DNA of 64,000 nucleotides from positions 1 through 64,000 of the forward strand of contig JANQGQ010000044.1 of the NCBI GenBank assembly GCA_028277185.1, written 5' to 3'. A program made the translations under genes and the position numbers. Positions 24,098-32,291 of this stretch are shown in pieces (positions within the stretch are counted from its first letter, which is position 1; every line of letters starts with the position of its first letter). Under the pieces are notes generated by a model. That model saw only the letters and a list, made by a program, of their open reading frames with translations. It was not told where the DNA came from and searched no databases. The stretch comes from Woeseiaceae bacterium (lineage in GTDB: Bacteria; Pseudomonadota; Gammaproteobacteria; Steroidobacterales; Woeseiaceae).

Positions 24098-24922
24098 TCA
24101 GGACTGCGCTGCGCGCCGCCATTCCGTCGGCGACAAGCCGAACCGACTCGAGAACACTCGCGACAGCGCGCTGGCCGAACCGTAACCAACGTCCATTGCC
24201 GTCGTCTGCACGCTGGCGCCCTTCAGAAGCATCGATTGCGCGAGACCAAGGCGCCAGTCGCTCAGATAAGCGCCTGGCGTCATGCCGACGACGTCGTGGA
24301 AGCGTTCCGCGAACCGCGCCCGCGACATCGCGGCGGCCTGAGCCATGCTTTCCAGCGTCCAGTGCCGGTCCGGCTCAGCATGAATCGCGTTGATCGCCCG
24401 CGACAGCTTCGGGTCCGCCAGTCCTGCGAGTAAACCAACGTCGAGCCGCCGCTGTTCCATGAGTTCGCGGAGAATCAGTATCAGCGTGATCTCGCTCAAA
24501 CGATCGAGAATCGCATCGCGCCCACAGTGCTCCCCACCACTCTCCTGAAACAGCTGCCGGAGCGTGAGTTCGAGCGCCGGTGAGTCGGCGAGCCGCAGGA
24601 TGCAGAGATCCGGCAGCGCCGCTTGTAGTGGATTGCCTTCGCCGATGCCGAACTCGAAGCTCGAACACACGAGCGAAACCTCGTCGTCTAGCGGCTCCAG
24701 CCGGTGCTCCGTCGGATTCATGAAGAAGAACGCGCTGGGCTCGTGGATCTCGACGTTCGGCCGGTCTTTCGACACGACCCGCACGCTGCCGGACCGGAGC
24801 AGGTGCAGATGACCGGTGCCCGGACGGTCCGGCGGGCTTGCGGCACAGGCCAGCGGGCCGGCCTGGAAGACGCTGGCGCGGAGTTCGAAGCGCTTCAGGA
24901 GCCAGACGAGACGATCGTTCAT
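24098..24922 (-). CDS. AraC-family transcriptional regulator
   Basis: The 274-residue protein has an N-terminal cupin-like sensing domain (about 1-165, of the AraC cupin_6 type, with FFMNPTEHRLEPL) and a C-terminal double helix-turn-helix. The signature region covers SMAQAAAMSRARFAERFHDVVGMTPGAYLSDWRL and DVGYGSASALSRVFSSRFGLSPTEWR. It is divergent from the AhpD-like gene with 110 bp between starts, so it probably activates that gene in response to a small molecule or oxidative cue. Related cupin_6 AraC proteins often sit beside oxidoreductase or CMD genes. Confidence 0.92.
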   Translation of the reverse strand: MNDRLVWLLKRFELRASVFQAGPLACAASPPDRPGTGHLHLLRSGSVRVVSKDRPNVEIHEPSAFFFMNPTEHRLEPLDDEVSLVCSSFEFGIGEGNPLQAALPDLCILRLADSPALELTLRQLFQESGGEHCGRDAILDRLSEITLILILRELMEQRRLDVGLLAGLADPKLSRAINAIHAEPDRHWTLESMAQAAAMSRARFAERFHDVVGMTPGAYLSDWRLGLAQSMLLKGASVQTTAMDVGYGSASALSRVFSSRFGLSPTEWRRAAQS

Positions 24923-24923
24923 A

Positions 24924-24976
24924 TTGGACGGATTATCAATTTATCGGGACTAGATGATACACAAAGTATCGTCCAA
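24924..24976. promoter_or_regulatory. Nested inverted repeats in the AraC/AhpD divergent spacer
   Basis: TTGGACG (24924-24930) and CGTCCAA (24970-24976) are perfect inverted copies. Inside the right half, GATAC (24956-24960) pairs with GTATC (24966-24970). The element spans most of the AT-rich core of the spacer and is a candidate binding site for the AraC regulator. Confidence 0.45.
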
Positions 24977-25032
24977 CCTGCCAACATTCGTTCCCGTCAA
25001 CCCAATCACCAATCGAACGACAGGAGAGAGTC

Positions 25033-25590
25033 ATGCCCCACATAGCACCGATTGATCTGAGCAATCCCGGCGAAGCCGCGGACGTCGTTGCGGCCGTGAA
25101 GCAGAAGATCGGATCCGTTCCGAACATATTCGCCACGATGGCGCAATCGCCCGCGGCGCTTAACGCGTATCTGGCCTTCGGCGGCGCGCTGGACGGAGCG
25201 TCGCTGAGCGCGAAGCTTCGCGAGCAGATCGCGCTCACCGTTGCCGGCGTCAATGCCTGCGACTACTGCGCATCGGCCCATACTTTCATTGCCAAAAGCC
25301 TCGGCGTATCGGCCGAGGAAGCCGGCGACAACCTGATCGGCCGCGCGGCCGATCCGAAGACGGCCGCGATCCTCCGGTTCGCGGGCGAAGCCGTGCGCAA
25401 TCGGGCCACTTTTGCCGACAATGCGGAAGCGCTCGACGAACTGCGGAGTGCCGGCGTCAGCGACACCGAGATCGTCGAGATCGTTGCAGTGATCGCGCTC
25501 AACATCTTCACGAACTACTTCAACCACCTCGCGGGCACCGAAGTCGACTTTCCGTTCGTCGACGCGACCGCCAGCCGTTCGGCGGCATGA
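25033..25590 (+). CDS. AhpD/carboxymuconolactone decarboxylase-family peroxidase
   Basis: The 185-residue all-helical protein carries the AhpD redox centre: Glu64, then Cys76-Asp-Tyr-Cys79 and His83 in NACDYCASAH. Such proteins reduce alkyl hydroperoxides or act as thiol-disulfide partners. True decarboxylases of the family lack the CxxC pair, so an oxidative-stress role is more likely. An AGGAGAG ribosome site precedes ATG 25033. Divergent control by the AraC protein is expected. A terminator-like hairpin lies 29 bp past the stop. Confidence 0.92.
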   Translation: MPHIAPIDLSNPGEAADVVAAVKQKIGSVPNIFATMAQSPAALNAYLAFGGALDGASLSAKLREQIALTVAGVNACDYCASAHTFIAKSLGVSAEEAGDNLIGRAADPKTAAILRFAGEAVRNRATFADNAEALDELRSAGVSDTEIVEIVAVIALNIFTNYFNHLAGTEVDFPFVDATASRSAA

Positions 25591-25618
25591 GGCCGGCATC
25601 GGCAGCAACCGCCGTCTG

Positions 25619-25647
25619 CCCCTGCTGCAGCACAAGCGCAGCAGGGG
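25619..25647 (+). terminator. Strong hairpin after the AhpD-like gene
   Basis: CCCCTGCTGC (25619-25628) pairs perfectly with GCAGCAGGGG (25638-25647) across a 9-nt loop. The following sequence is GC-rich without a U-tract, so it may stabilise the 3' end or support Rho-dependent termination. Confidence 0.5.
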
Positions 25648-25803
25648 CGGCGGCGGCCCCGCTACCCGGTAACGCCGGCGGTCCGTGATCCACACAGTGT
25701 TTCCGGGTGCGGTGTGACAAGACTCACGCGGAACCGCGGTGCTCTTGAGCACACTTGCCCGCAACACTAACTAAAGGACTCTTGTCGAATCGGGGAGCGG
25801 ACG

Positions 25804-26211
25804 ATGTCGCAATACGGAGCGCTGTCCTATCGGTTTGCCGTGAAGCGCGTACAGCACGCACGCGCGGAACTCGCGCCCGAGGGACGTACGGCGGACGAGC
25901 GTCTGCTCCTGGCGTTGGTCGCGCTGGCTCCGCTCGTCCGGGGCGATCTCCCACCCGACGTAAGCGCGTTCTACGACCGCGTCAAGCGACTCGTCGGCCG
26001 CGAGTACTGGGCACTCGACGGCCCGGCCGGCGGCCTTGAATCCGGCATTCGGGCAATGACCGACGCAGACATCGGGCGCGCTCTGAAACTCCTCGAAATG
26101 GCGGTTGCCACGATGGACCGCTATGGACTGATCACGAACCGCCCGGCGGGGCTGTCCGGGAACGATCGCTGCGATCCGGTCGGGAGCAACGTCGATTGGC
26201 CGACTCCATGA
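25804..26211 (+). CDS. Hypothetical helical protein
   Basis: A 135-residue ORF I do not recognise. A GGGGAG ribosome site lies 9 nt before ATG 25804. The sequence is mostly predicted helix, with a hydrophobic core segment (LLLALVALAPLV) in the first half and no signal peptide. Composition matches neighbouring genes. Codon use on the opposite strand also stays open, so the call rests mainly on the ribosome site and the coherent composition. Confidence 0.5.
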   Translation: MSQYGALSYRFAVKRVQHARAELAPEGRTADERLLLALVALAPLVRGDLPPDVSAFYDRVKRLVGREYWALDGPAGGLESGIRAMTDADIGRALKLLEMAVATMDRYGLITNRPAGLSGNDRCDPVGSNVDWPTP

Positions 26212-26678
26212 CGAGCCTCCAGGCGTGCCCCGGCCCGATCGCGCGTCAGTAGTCCCGCCGCGGCGGCTCGCGGACGGAGTTGGCATGCAGCGGGAGTACT
26301 GTTGCAGAGGGGCGCTCGGAAGTGATCGGCAACAGAGTGCTGGTTTCGTCGTCTGCGTATCGTCCGGTCTCTGACGCCACGGTGTCTTCGTATTGCGGTT
26401 GACGGGTACGCATGTACAGCATTTCTCTGGAAGCGGGGCCGATACCCACATTCTGCTGTAGCCATGGTGCAGGATGTATGGTTTGACGGGCGGACTATGT
26501 CGAAACACTGTGGTGCGGATGCGCTTTGCTGACGCATTACGTAATCTTCGGCCTATTATCGGCTTGCGACGTGCGAGGATGCGCGTCCGGTGTAGCGCTG
26601 TGTCGTCACTCGCTTCATAAAGATAGAAGAACAACGGGGCTCCACCCCGGGCGGGTAGGCGAGAATGGACATCACGAC
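26212..26678. other. Spacer of about 470 bp upstream of the LysR gene
   Basis: It is less GC-rich in its right half and contains TTACGTAA near 26537-26544, which could be part of a LysR-type site. A minus-strand small ORF (26449 to 26246, 67 codons) has no good ribosome site. I see no RNA gene or repeat here. Confidence 0.35.
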
Positions 26679-27632
26679 ATGAATGAGCGAAGTACGCGGC
26701 TTGGGCCGTCGTATTACGCCGATTGCGCCATATTTTCCGAAGTTGCCGCTACGCTCAGCTACCGTGCGGCGGGCGAAGCTCTCGGGATTTCGCGGTCGAC
26801 CGTCAGCAAACGAATAACCGCTCTCGAACAGGTCTTGGGCGTCGTATTGCTCAATCGTTCCACGCGGCGCATCAGTCTGACCGAGGCAGGACACACGCTG
26901 CTCGCGCACTGGCGCGGTGTCGAGGACGCCGGGATTACGGCCTATCAGGCGGTACACGGCAGCGACCTCGAGCCGTCCGGTTCGCTTCGCGTCAGTCTGG
27001 CAAGCAGTCTCGCCGCCGCGCTGATGCCGAGCCTCATGAACGAGTTTCTCCGGGACTGGCCCGAAGTGCGCCTCAATCTGCACTTCGCCGAGTGCTTCGT
27101 GGACGTTGTCGGCAAAGGCTACGACACGGTGATCCGCGTGGCCGAACGCCTGACGGACTCGGCGTTGACGGCCAAACGCCTCGCCACGTCGCGCCGGGTG
27201 CTCGCCGCCTCGCCCGGGTATCTGGAAAAGTACGGCCGCCCGGATCGCTTATCGTCGCTGAAGAAGCACCGAACTCTGGGGCTCGGCCGCACGGCCGAAC
27301 GAGGCATGACGTGGCGCTTCGCAAAAGACGGTAAGGCGCAGGAGCTTCTGTTGACGCCGGTTTTTGCGGCCAACAATGATCTCGCGCTGGTGCTGGCGGC
27401 CTGCCTGGACGTCGGCATCATCTATATTCCGCGCATCCTGATCGACAGCGAGCTGCATCGCGGACGCCTGGAGGTCATCGAACTCAGCGATGCCGAGGGT
27501 CCGGAGCTCGGCGTGTTCGGCATGTATCCGCATCGCGACCCCCCTGAGAAGGTTCGCGTATTCGTGGACTTCGTCGGCAAACAGTTGGCGTCGCTGGATC
27601 ACCTCGATCGGTGGAGGCCGCTGCAGGCCTGA
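26679..27632 (+). CDS. LysR-type transcriptional regulator
   Basis: From ATG 26679 the protein has 317 residues. Its N-terminal winged helix begins at about residue 12 (IFSEVAATLSYRAAGEALGISRSTVSKRITALE), and the periplasmic-binding-like effector domain follows from about 95. The sequence is closest to the CrgA/DsdC-like branch often annotated as regulators of oxidoreductase genes. The frame opens upstream, but the LysR fold begins just after this ATG. The target is unclear because the downstream WD40 gene is convergent with only 18 bp between stops. The upstream hypothetical gene is the nearest co-directional partner. Confidence 0.88.
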   Translation: MNERSTRLGPSYYADCAIFSEVAATLSYRAAGEALGISRSTVSKRITALEQVLGVVLLNRSTRRISLTEAGHTLLAHWRGVEDAGITAYQAVHGSDLEPSGSLRVSLASSLAAALMPSLMNEFLRDWPEVRLNLHFAECFVDVVGKGYDTVIRVAERLTDSALTAKRLATSRRVLAASPGYLEKYGRPDRLSSLKKHRTLGLGRTAERGMTWRFAKDGKAQELLLTPVFAANNDLALVLAACLDVGIIYIPRILIDSELHRGRLEVIELSDAEGPELGVFGMYPHRDPPEKVRVFVDFVGKQLASLDHLDRWRPLQA

Positions 27633-27650
27633 TCGGTAGTGTCCTGAAGC

Positions 27651-28778
27651 TCAGCGGCTGTCGACTCCCTGCTCGGCGCGCTCCCTTCGCCGCGCTTCGG
27701 CCGCGGCGCGCTGGCGCTCCTTCAGTGCGTAGTGATGCTTGATGTTGATGTCGAGGTCGCCCGACTTCCACAGCCATAAACGAACCGTGCCGTCTTCGTG
27801 CGCCGACACGAGCGCGCTGCCGTTCGGCGCAAACTCGAGGTACTCGGTGCGTCCGGCCGGCGGCGAAAGATGCGCGACCGGCACGTTCTCCATGCCGAGG
27901 TCGGCGCTGCGCACCACGCGTATGTGTTCGTCGTGGCCTGCTGCCAGCAGGTAGTTGCCGTCCGGTGTCCAGCTAACTGCCTCAACCTTGTGGCCCGTGT
28001 GGTTGAAGCGCGAAACGAGCTTGCCGGACGCGAGTTCCCATACGGATACGTGGCCGCCGACCTGGCCTGCGGCGACGAGGCCTTTGTCGTCGGCGATGCG
28101 CACGGAGATCGCCGCGGCGTCGGGAACGCCTTCGAGGCGCCGGACGACCGACAGATCGCCTGCGTTCAACACCCAGACGTGATGCGGATGGCCGGCAAGG
28201 GCAATCAGACTGCCGTCGCGCGTGAACGCGACCGAATTGATCGTGCCGTCGAGCTGTATCGAGCGCTCGAGGCGCATGTCGGGAAAGGACCAGGCCTGCA
28301 CGCGGCCGCCTTCCTTGCCGGTGACGAGGGTCGCGCCATCGGGGCTGAACGCCATTCCGTCGACGGCCGCATCCAGCGGTATCGAAGCGACCGGCTCGCC
28401 GTCGGCGGTGCGCCAAAGTCTGAGGCTCTCGTCTTCGCCGGCGGAGACGACGAATTCGCCGTCGGGCGAGAAGCCCGCGCGTTCGATCTCGTCGTCGAGC
28501 TCGCGCCGCCAGACCACGGTGCCGTCGAGCGTGCGCCAGACGACGAGAGAGTTGTCGTACTTGCCGCCCGACACGATGTAATGACCGTCACTGCTGAACT
28601 CGGCCGACTCGACGGCGCCGACTTCGCCGTGAATGTCGCCGAGGCGCGCCCAGAGCAGTTGCAGGAACGGGGTCGCGTTCGGGTTGAATTCGACGGGTGG
28701 GACGGTCTCCGCCGCGGACGGGCTTGCGGCGGCCAGTACCGCAGCCGTAAAAAGGCCTGAAAACAACGACGTGCGCAT
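27651..28778 (-). CDS. Exported WD40 beta-propeller protein, paralogue of the one at 48774
   Basis: A 375-residue protein with a Sec signal peptide (cleavage near SAAE) and seven WD40-like blades marked by repeated F-SPDG or TPDG motifs (GFSPDGEFVVSAGEDESLRLW, then AFSPDGATLVTG). The C terminus is a charged helix rich in Arg, Glu and Ala. A GGGGGGA ribosome site supports ATG 28778. It shares the unusual opening W-R-x-x-DI-GE-G-VESAEFS-DG-YIV with the propeller at 48774-49889, so the two are paralogues. Propellers of this kind usually scaffold partners; no enzymatic residues are evident. It is divergent from the PhoD-type phosphatase gene. Confidence 0.85.
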   Translation of the reverse strand: MRTSLFSGLFTAAVLAAASPSAAETVPPVEFNPNATPFLQLLWARLGDIHGEVGAVESAEFSSDGHYIVSGGKYDNSLVVWRTLDGTVVWRRELDDEIERAGFSPDGEFVVSAGEDESLRLWRTADGEPVASIPLDAAVDGMAFSPDGATLVTGKEGGRVQAWSFPDMRLERSIQLDGTINSVAFTRDGSLIALAGHPHHVWVLNAGDLSVVRRLEGVPDAAAISVRIADDKGLVAAGQVGGHVSVWELASGKLVSRFNHTGHKVEAVSWTPDGNYLLAAGHDEHIRVVRSADLGMENVPVAHLSPPAGRTEYLEFAPNGSALVSAHEDGTVRLWLWKSGDLDINIKHHYALKERQRAAAEARRRERAEQGVDSR

Positions 28779-28882
28779 GGTATCCCCCCGATGGCGGCAG
28801 CCGTGGCCGCACACCGCCGCCCGCAGGCGTCGATTGCTTCCGCGGCCCGTTCTGTAATAATCAAAACAAATCTAAGCACAAA

Positions 28883-28919
28883 GCGGCATGGTGTTCCAAA
28901 TTTGTCAGAACAGTGCCGC
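28883..28919. promoter_or_regulatory. Interrupted inverted repeat before the PhoD-type gene
   Basis: GCGGCA (28883-28888) pairs with TGCCGC (28914-28919), and inside it TGTTC pairs with GAACA. The hairpin ends about 6 nt before the GC-rich ribosome-binding region of the phosphatase gene. It may be an operator in the divergent spacer or a leader hairpin. Confidence 0.35.
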
Positions 28920-28937
28920 GTCACCGGGGGGCCCGAC

Positions 28938-30887
28938 ATGCATCTCGCATCGAGACTATCGATAGCATTTTTCGTATCCACCGTTGCCTTCGTTCCGGCG
29001 CTGCCGGCCGCGGACACGGCGCCGCTGGCGCAGCCGGACGAGGGCCCGGTACTGACCCGGCTCGTAGGCACGCCGAAGACTGCACGCGGGCGGGAAATCA
29101 CTCATGGACCGATCCTCGGGCGGCCCGGCGAGACCGGGATCGGCGTTTGGGCGCGCACCAACAAGCCCGGCGAGTTCTTCGTGTTCTACGGCACGGATCC
29201 CGAGCGGCTGACCGCGCGTTCGGGCAGCGTTCAGACCCGGCTCGAGGACGACAACGCGGCATGGGTGATGCTCGAGGGGCTCGAGCCTGACACGCGCTAC
29301 TACTACGCGGTCGGTTTCGAGGACGCCTGGCATCAGCCCGAGCTGTCGGGATCGTTTCGCACGCTGCCCTCCATGCGGCAGTACCGCAACCGGGACCACA
29401 ATCCGGAGGGGCTCTTCAACTTTGCGTTCGCGGCATCGGGCTGCGCGCGGATGAACCGTCGCGGTTCCGCCGGAATAACGCCGCAGCGGACCATGGTCGA
29501 GAACCATGCGGACAAGGTGCTGTTCGCGCTGCACGCGGGCGACTTCGTCTACGAGGAAGGCAGGACGACCCAGGTCGAGGAATGGCTGTGGCGCATGGGG
29601 ATGGACGTTCGCAAGGACGCGCTGCCTGCACGCGTCGCCGCCGCGCCGGCCCTCGTCGGCGCCTGGGAGAACTACAAGATCTATCTCGAACGCAGCAACT
29701 ACCTCGCCGAGTGGCATCGTCTCGTGCCGACGTACTACGCGTTCGACGATCACGAGATCATCAACAACGTCTACGGCGCCGGCACGCCGGGCTTCGCCGA
29801 CCCTATGCCCAAACGGCTGCGCAACGCGGTGTACCGCGACATCGGACTGGAAGCCTGGGACGACTATCTGGCCTGGGCAAACCCCGTCGAGGATCGTCTG
29901 GCCACGCGTTTCGGCAAGGCTTCGGTCGAGGCCGGCGGCTTCCTGCTCCGCGACCCGCAGGCGGACTTTCGCGATCTCGACATCGAGCGCCAGGGCATCC
30001 TGCACATCCACTGGGGCCGGCCGTCGGATGGCGACGTCTCCGCTGCCGACACGAATCTCGGGCCCGCCGATCCGAACGCCGGCGTCTACGGTATCGAGGA
30101 AGTCGTCGACCGGCACACGCTCAGGCTCAGTCACCCGACGCCGGCGGCGAGTAGGGCGTCCGCGTATTCCATCGGCCGCGAGAACTGGGCCAGTTTCCGG
30201 GTCGGCAACGTCGAGTTCTACCTGCTCGATACGCGCGGCAACCGCGACGCGCCGGGCGAGACCTTCGACATGTCGGCCGATGTGACGATGCTCGGCAAGC
30301 GGCAAAAGACCTGGCTCATGGACTCGATGCGGGCAAGCGACGCCGATATCTTCGTGCTGCTGTCATCGGTCAATCTGAGCATCCCGCACCTGCACTACAG
30401 CGACGAACTCGAGCGCTACATCGGCCCCGACGAAGCCTGGACCGGCTACATGCAGGAGCGCGAGGAACTGCTCGAACTCTGGGACGGCATGGAGCAGCCG
30501 GTCCTGATGATCAACGCCGATCTGCACAACGCGTTCTCGGCGCAGATCACGGACAACGTCTGGGAGTTCACGGCGAGTCCGATCAATTCCGACAATCAGC
30601 ATCGGTTGGGTCAGGAAGGCGACCGTCCGTCGAACGGCCTGTATCGTTCGGGCAACCGCGACGTGACGATACGCTGGTCTACGTTTTCTTTGCCGGGTTC
30701 GCCGCGCGTGAACCTGCGGACGCCGGTGTACGTCGTCGTGAACGTCAACAACGTGCACAACAACCCGAAGTCCGGTACCGAAGACTACTGGATCGCCTAC
30801 GAGCACCCGCAGGTCGTGGTGCAGTTTTACAATGCGTTGAGCGGCGACCTGCTGTATGCGGAGTCGATTGTCGCCGGCATTGACTAG
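28938..30887 (+). CDS. PhoD-type exported metallophosphatase
   Basis: From ATG 28938 (after GGGGGG) the protein has 649 residues: a signal peptide ending near PAAD, an N-terminal fibronectin-like PhoD_N region (about 50-150) and the metallophosphatase domain. Metal-ligand motifs are visible: HAGDFVYE, FDDHEIINN, LLDTRGNRD and INADLHN. PhoD enzymes are Ca/Fe-dependent phosphodiesterases or phosphomonoesterases. The closest group includes proteins without tested substrates, so the substrate is open. It sits between the WD40 gene and the sulfatase operon, so it may act on phosphorylated or sulfated glycans. It is convergent with the sulfatase, 15 bp away. Confidence 0.85.
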   Translation: MHLASRLSIAFFVSTVAFVPALPAADTAPLAQPDEGPVLTRLVGTPKTARGREITHGPILGRPGETGIGVWARTNKPGEFFVFYGTDPERLTARSGSVQTRLEDDNAAWVMLEGLEPDTRYYYAVGFEDAWHQPELSGSFRTLPSMRQYRNRDHNPEGLFNFAFAASGCARMNRRGSAGITPQRTMVENHADKVLFALHAGDFVYEEGRTTQVEEWLWRMGMDVRKDALPARVAAAPALVGAWENYKIYLERSNYLAEWHRLVPTYYAFDDHEIINNVYGAGTPGFADPMPKRLRNAVYRDIGLEAWDDYLAWANPVEDRLATRFGKASVEAGGFLLRDPQADFRDLDIERQGILHIHWGRPSDGDVSAADTNLGPADPNAGVYGIEEVVDRHTLRLSHPTPAASRASAYSIGRENWASFRVGNVEFYLLDTRGNRDAPGETFDMSADVTMLGKRQKTWLMDSMRASDADIFVLLSSVNLSIPHLHYSDELERYIGPDEAWTGYMQEREELLELWDGMEQPVLMINADLHNAFSAQITDNVWEFTASPINSDNQHRLGQEGDRPSNGLYRSGNRDVTIRWSTFSLPGSPRVNLRTPVYVVVNVNNVHNNPKSGTEDYWIAYEHPQVVVQFYNALSGDLLYAESIVAGID

Positions 30888-30902
30888 CGCTCGGGCGTGC
30901 GG

Positions 30903-32291
30903 TTACGGCGTCGGCTGCCCGTCGATCAGCGGCGGGTTGCGGGACGTGAACTTGACCCCGGTCAGCCGATCCACGTTGTCGTCGCGCCGCCGCCGCTCGG
31001 GCGGCACGTCGCCCGTCGCGGCCATCCACTGTTCGAGCCTGGCCATCAGCGCCTGCACGCGGCCGCGGTGTTCCGGTTCGCCGGCGAGGTTGTCGAGCTC
31101 GTCCGGATCGTTGGACAGATCGTAGAGTTCGACGCGCGGCCGCGGCGCCGCGAACAGCAGCGCTTGTGCCTCGCTCAGTTCGTCGCGTTCCCGTGCCAGT
31201 CGCAGCGCCTGCCAGGTCGGACTCGAGGTGATGTCGGCGGCCGTGCCGTGCGGCAGGTGTACGTAGTTGTTCCAGATCAGCTTGTAGCGCGGGCCGCGGA
31301 TGCTGCGCATGTGCTCGTCGGCGTTGTGCCAGTTGCGCTCGCTGAACACGTAGTCGCGGCCGGGCAGCGTGCCGTCCGCGATGCCCCTTGCCAGCGAAGC
31401 GCCGACCATCGAGTCGGGGACATCCGCGCCACCCCAGTCGAGAATCGTCGGCGCCAGATCGATGACGCTTATGAGGCCGCCGTAGCGCACGCCGGCCGGT
31501 ATGCCGCTGCCGGCGACGATGAGCGGCGTCCGGATGCCGGCATCGTAGAGCGTCCCCTTCGCCCGCGGCATCGGCGAGCCGTTGTCGCTCAGGAACAGCA
31601 GAATCGTGTCGTCGTACAGGTCGCGTTCCTCGAGTTCACGGATGAATGCCGCGATCGAGCCGTCCATGCGGTGGATCTCGTCGTAGTAGGCCACGTAGTC
31701 TGCTCTGGTCTCCGGCGTGTCGACGACGGTCGGCGGCAGCCGGACGTCGGCGGCCGAGTGATGTTTCGGTGCGTCGCCGTAGGCGCGGTGCGGATCGCGA
31801 AAGCCGACCCAGAGAAAAAACGGCTGGTCCGCCGCGGCGTCGAGAAACCCGCCGAAGTCGGCTTCGTCGCGGCGCCAGTCGAACTGACGGTCGCCCTCGG
31901 GCCCCAGGTGCGACTTCAGCATGAGGCCCGTGAAGTATCCGGCTTCGCGCAGATAGTCCGGGACGAGGCGCTGGCCCGGCGGCAGTGGGACATGCAGATC
32001 TTCGGCGCCGGTCTGATGCGCGTAAAGACCGGACAGCATGCTGATTCGCGATGGGCTGCACTGCGGCGTCGTGAGGAAAGCGCTGTCCGCCGTCCAGCCG
32101 TTTCGCGCCAGCGCATCGATCGTCGGCGTGTCGATCGTCGGATGGCCGTATGCGCCAAAATCGTTCCAGCCCGCGTCGTCCGCGACGAATACGAGGATGT
32201 TGGGCCGGCCGTCGGCGAGCGCGTCGCCGCCGAGCGCAAGCACGCTGAGCATCAGCGTGATCGGCACGGTACGCGCAATGAATCCGGTCAT
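30903..32291 (-). CDS. Exported sulfatase (S1 family), heparan N-sulfatase-like
   Basis: The 462-residue protein has a signal peptide and the S1 sulfatase metal-site start NILVFVADDAGWNDFGAYG. Its maturation motif CSPSR has Cys78 as the residue converted to formylglycine; because it is of the CxPSR type, an anSME or FGE enzyme must act. FFLWVGFRDPHR and LFLSDNGSPMPRAKGTLYDAGIRTPL are further hallmarks. It should hydrolyse sulfate esters or sulfamates in the periplasm. ATG 32291 overlaps the stop of the upstream sulfatase (ATGA), making the two translationally coupled. It is the last gene of the operon. Confidence 0.92.
   Translation of the reverse strand: MTGFIARTVPITLMLSVLALGGDALADGRPNILVFVADDAGWNDFGAYGHPTIDTPTIDALARNGWTADSAFLTTPQCSPSRISMLSGLYAHQTGAEDLHVPLPPGQRLVPDYLREAGYFTGLMLKSHLGPEGDRQFDWRRDEADFGGFLDAAADQPFFLWVGFRDPHRAYGDAPKHHSAADVRLPPTVVDTPETRADYVAYYDEIHRMDGSIAAFIRELEERDLYDDTILLFLSDNGSPMPRAKGTLYDAGIRTPLIVAGSGIPAGVRYGGLISVIDLAPTILDWGGADVPDSMVGASLARGIADGTLPGRDYVFSERNWHNADEHMRSIRGPRYKLIWNNYVHLPHGTAADITSSPTWQALRLARERDELSEAQALLFAAPRPRVELYDLSNDPDELDNLAGEPEHRGRVQALMARLEQWMAATGDVPPERRRRDDNVDRLTGVKFTSRNPPLIDGQPTP

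Noticed and set aside
26246-26449. Small minus-strand ORF of 67 codons in the LysR spacer
   Set aside because: Plausible composition, but no ribosome site, no homology I recognise and no operon context.
25771-26634. Minus-strand open frame across the hypothetical gene and LysR spacer
   Set aside because: No ribosome site or family; Arg/Pro-rich translation typical of non-coding GC-rich DNA.
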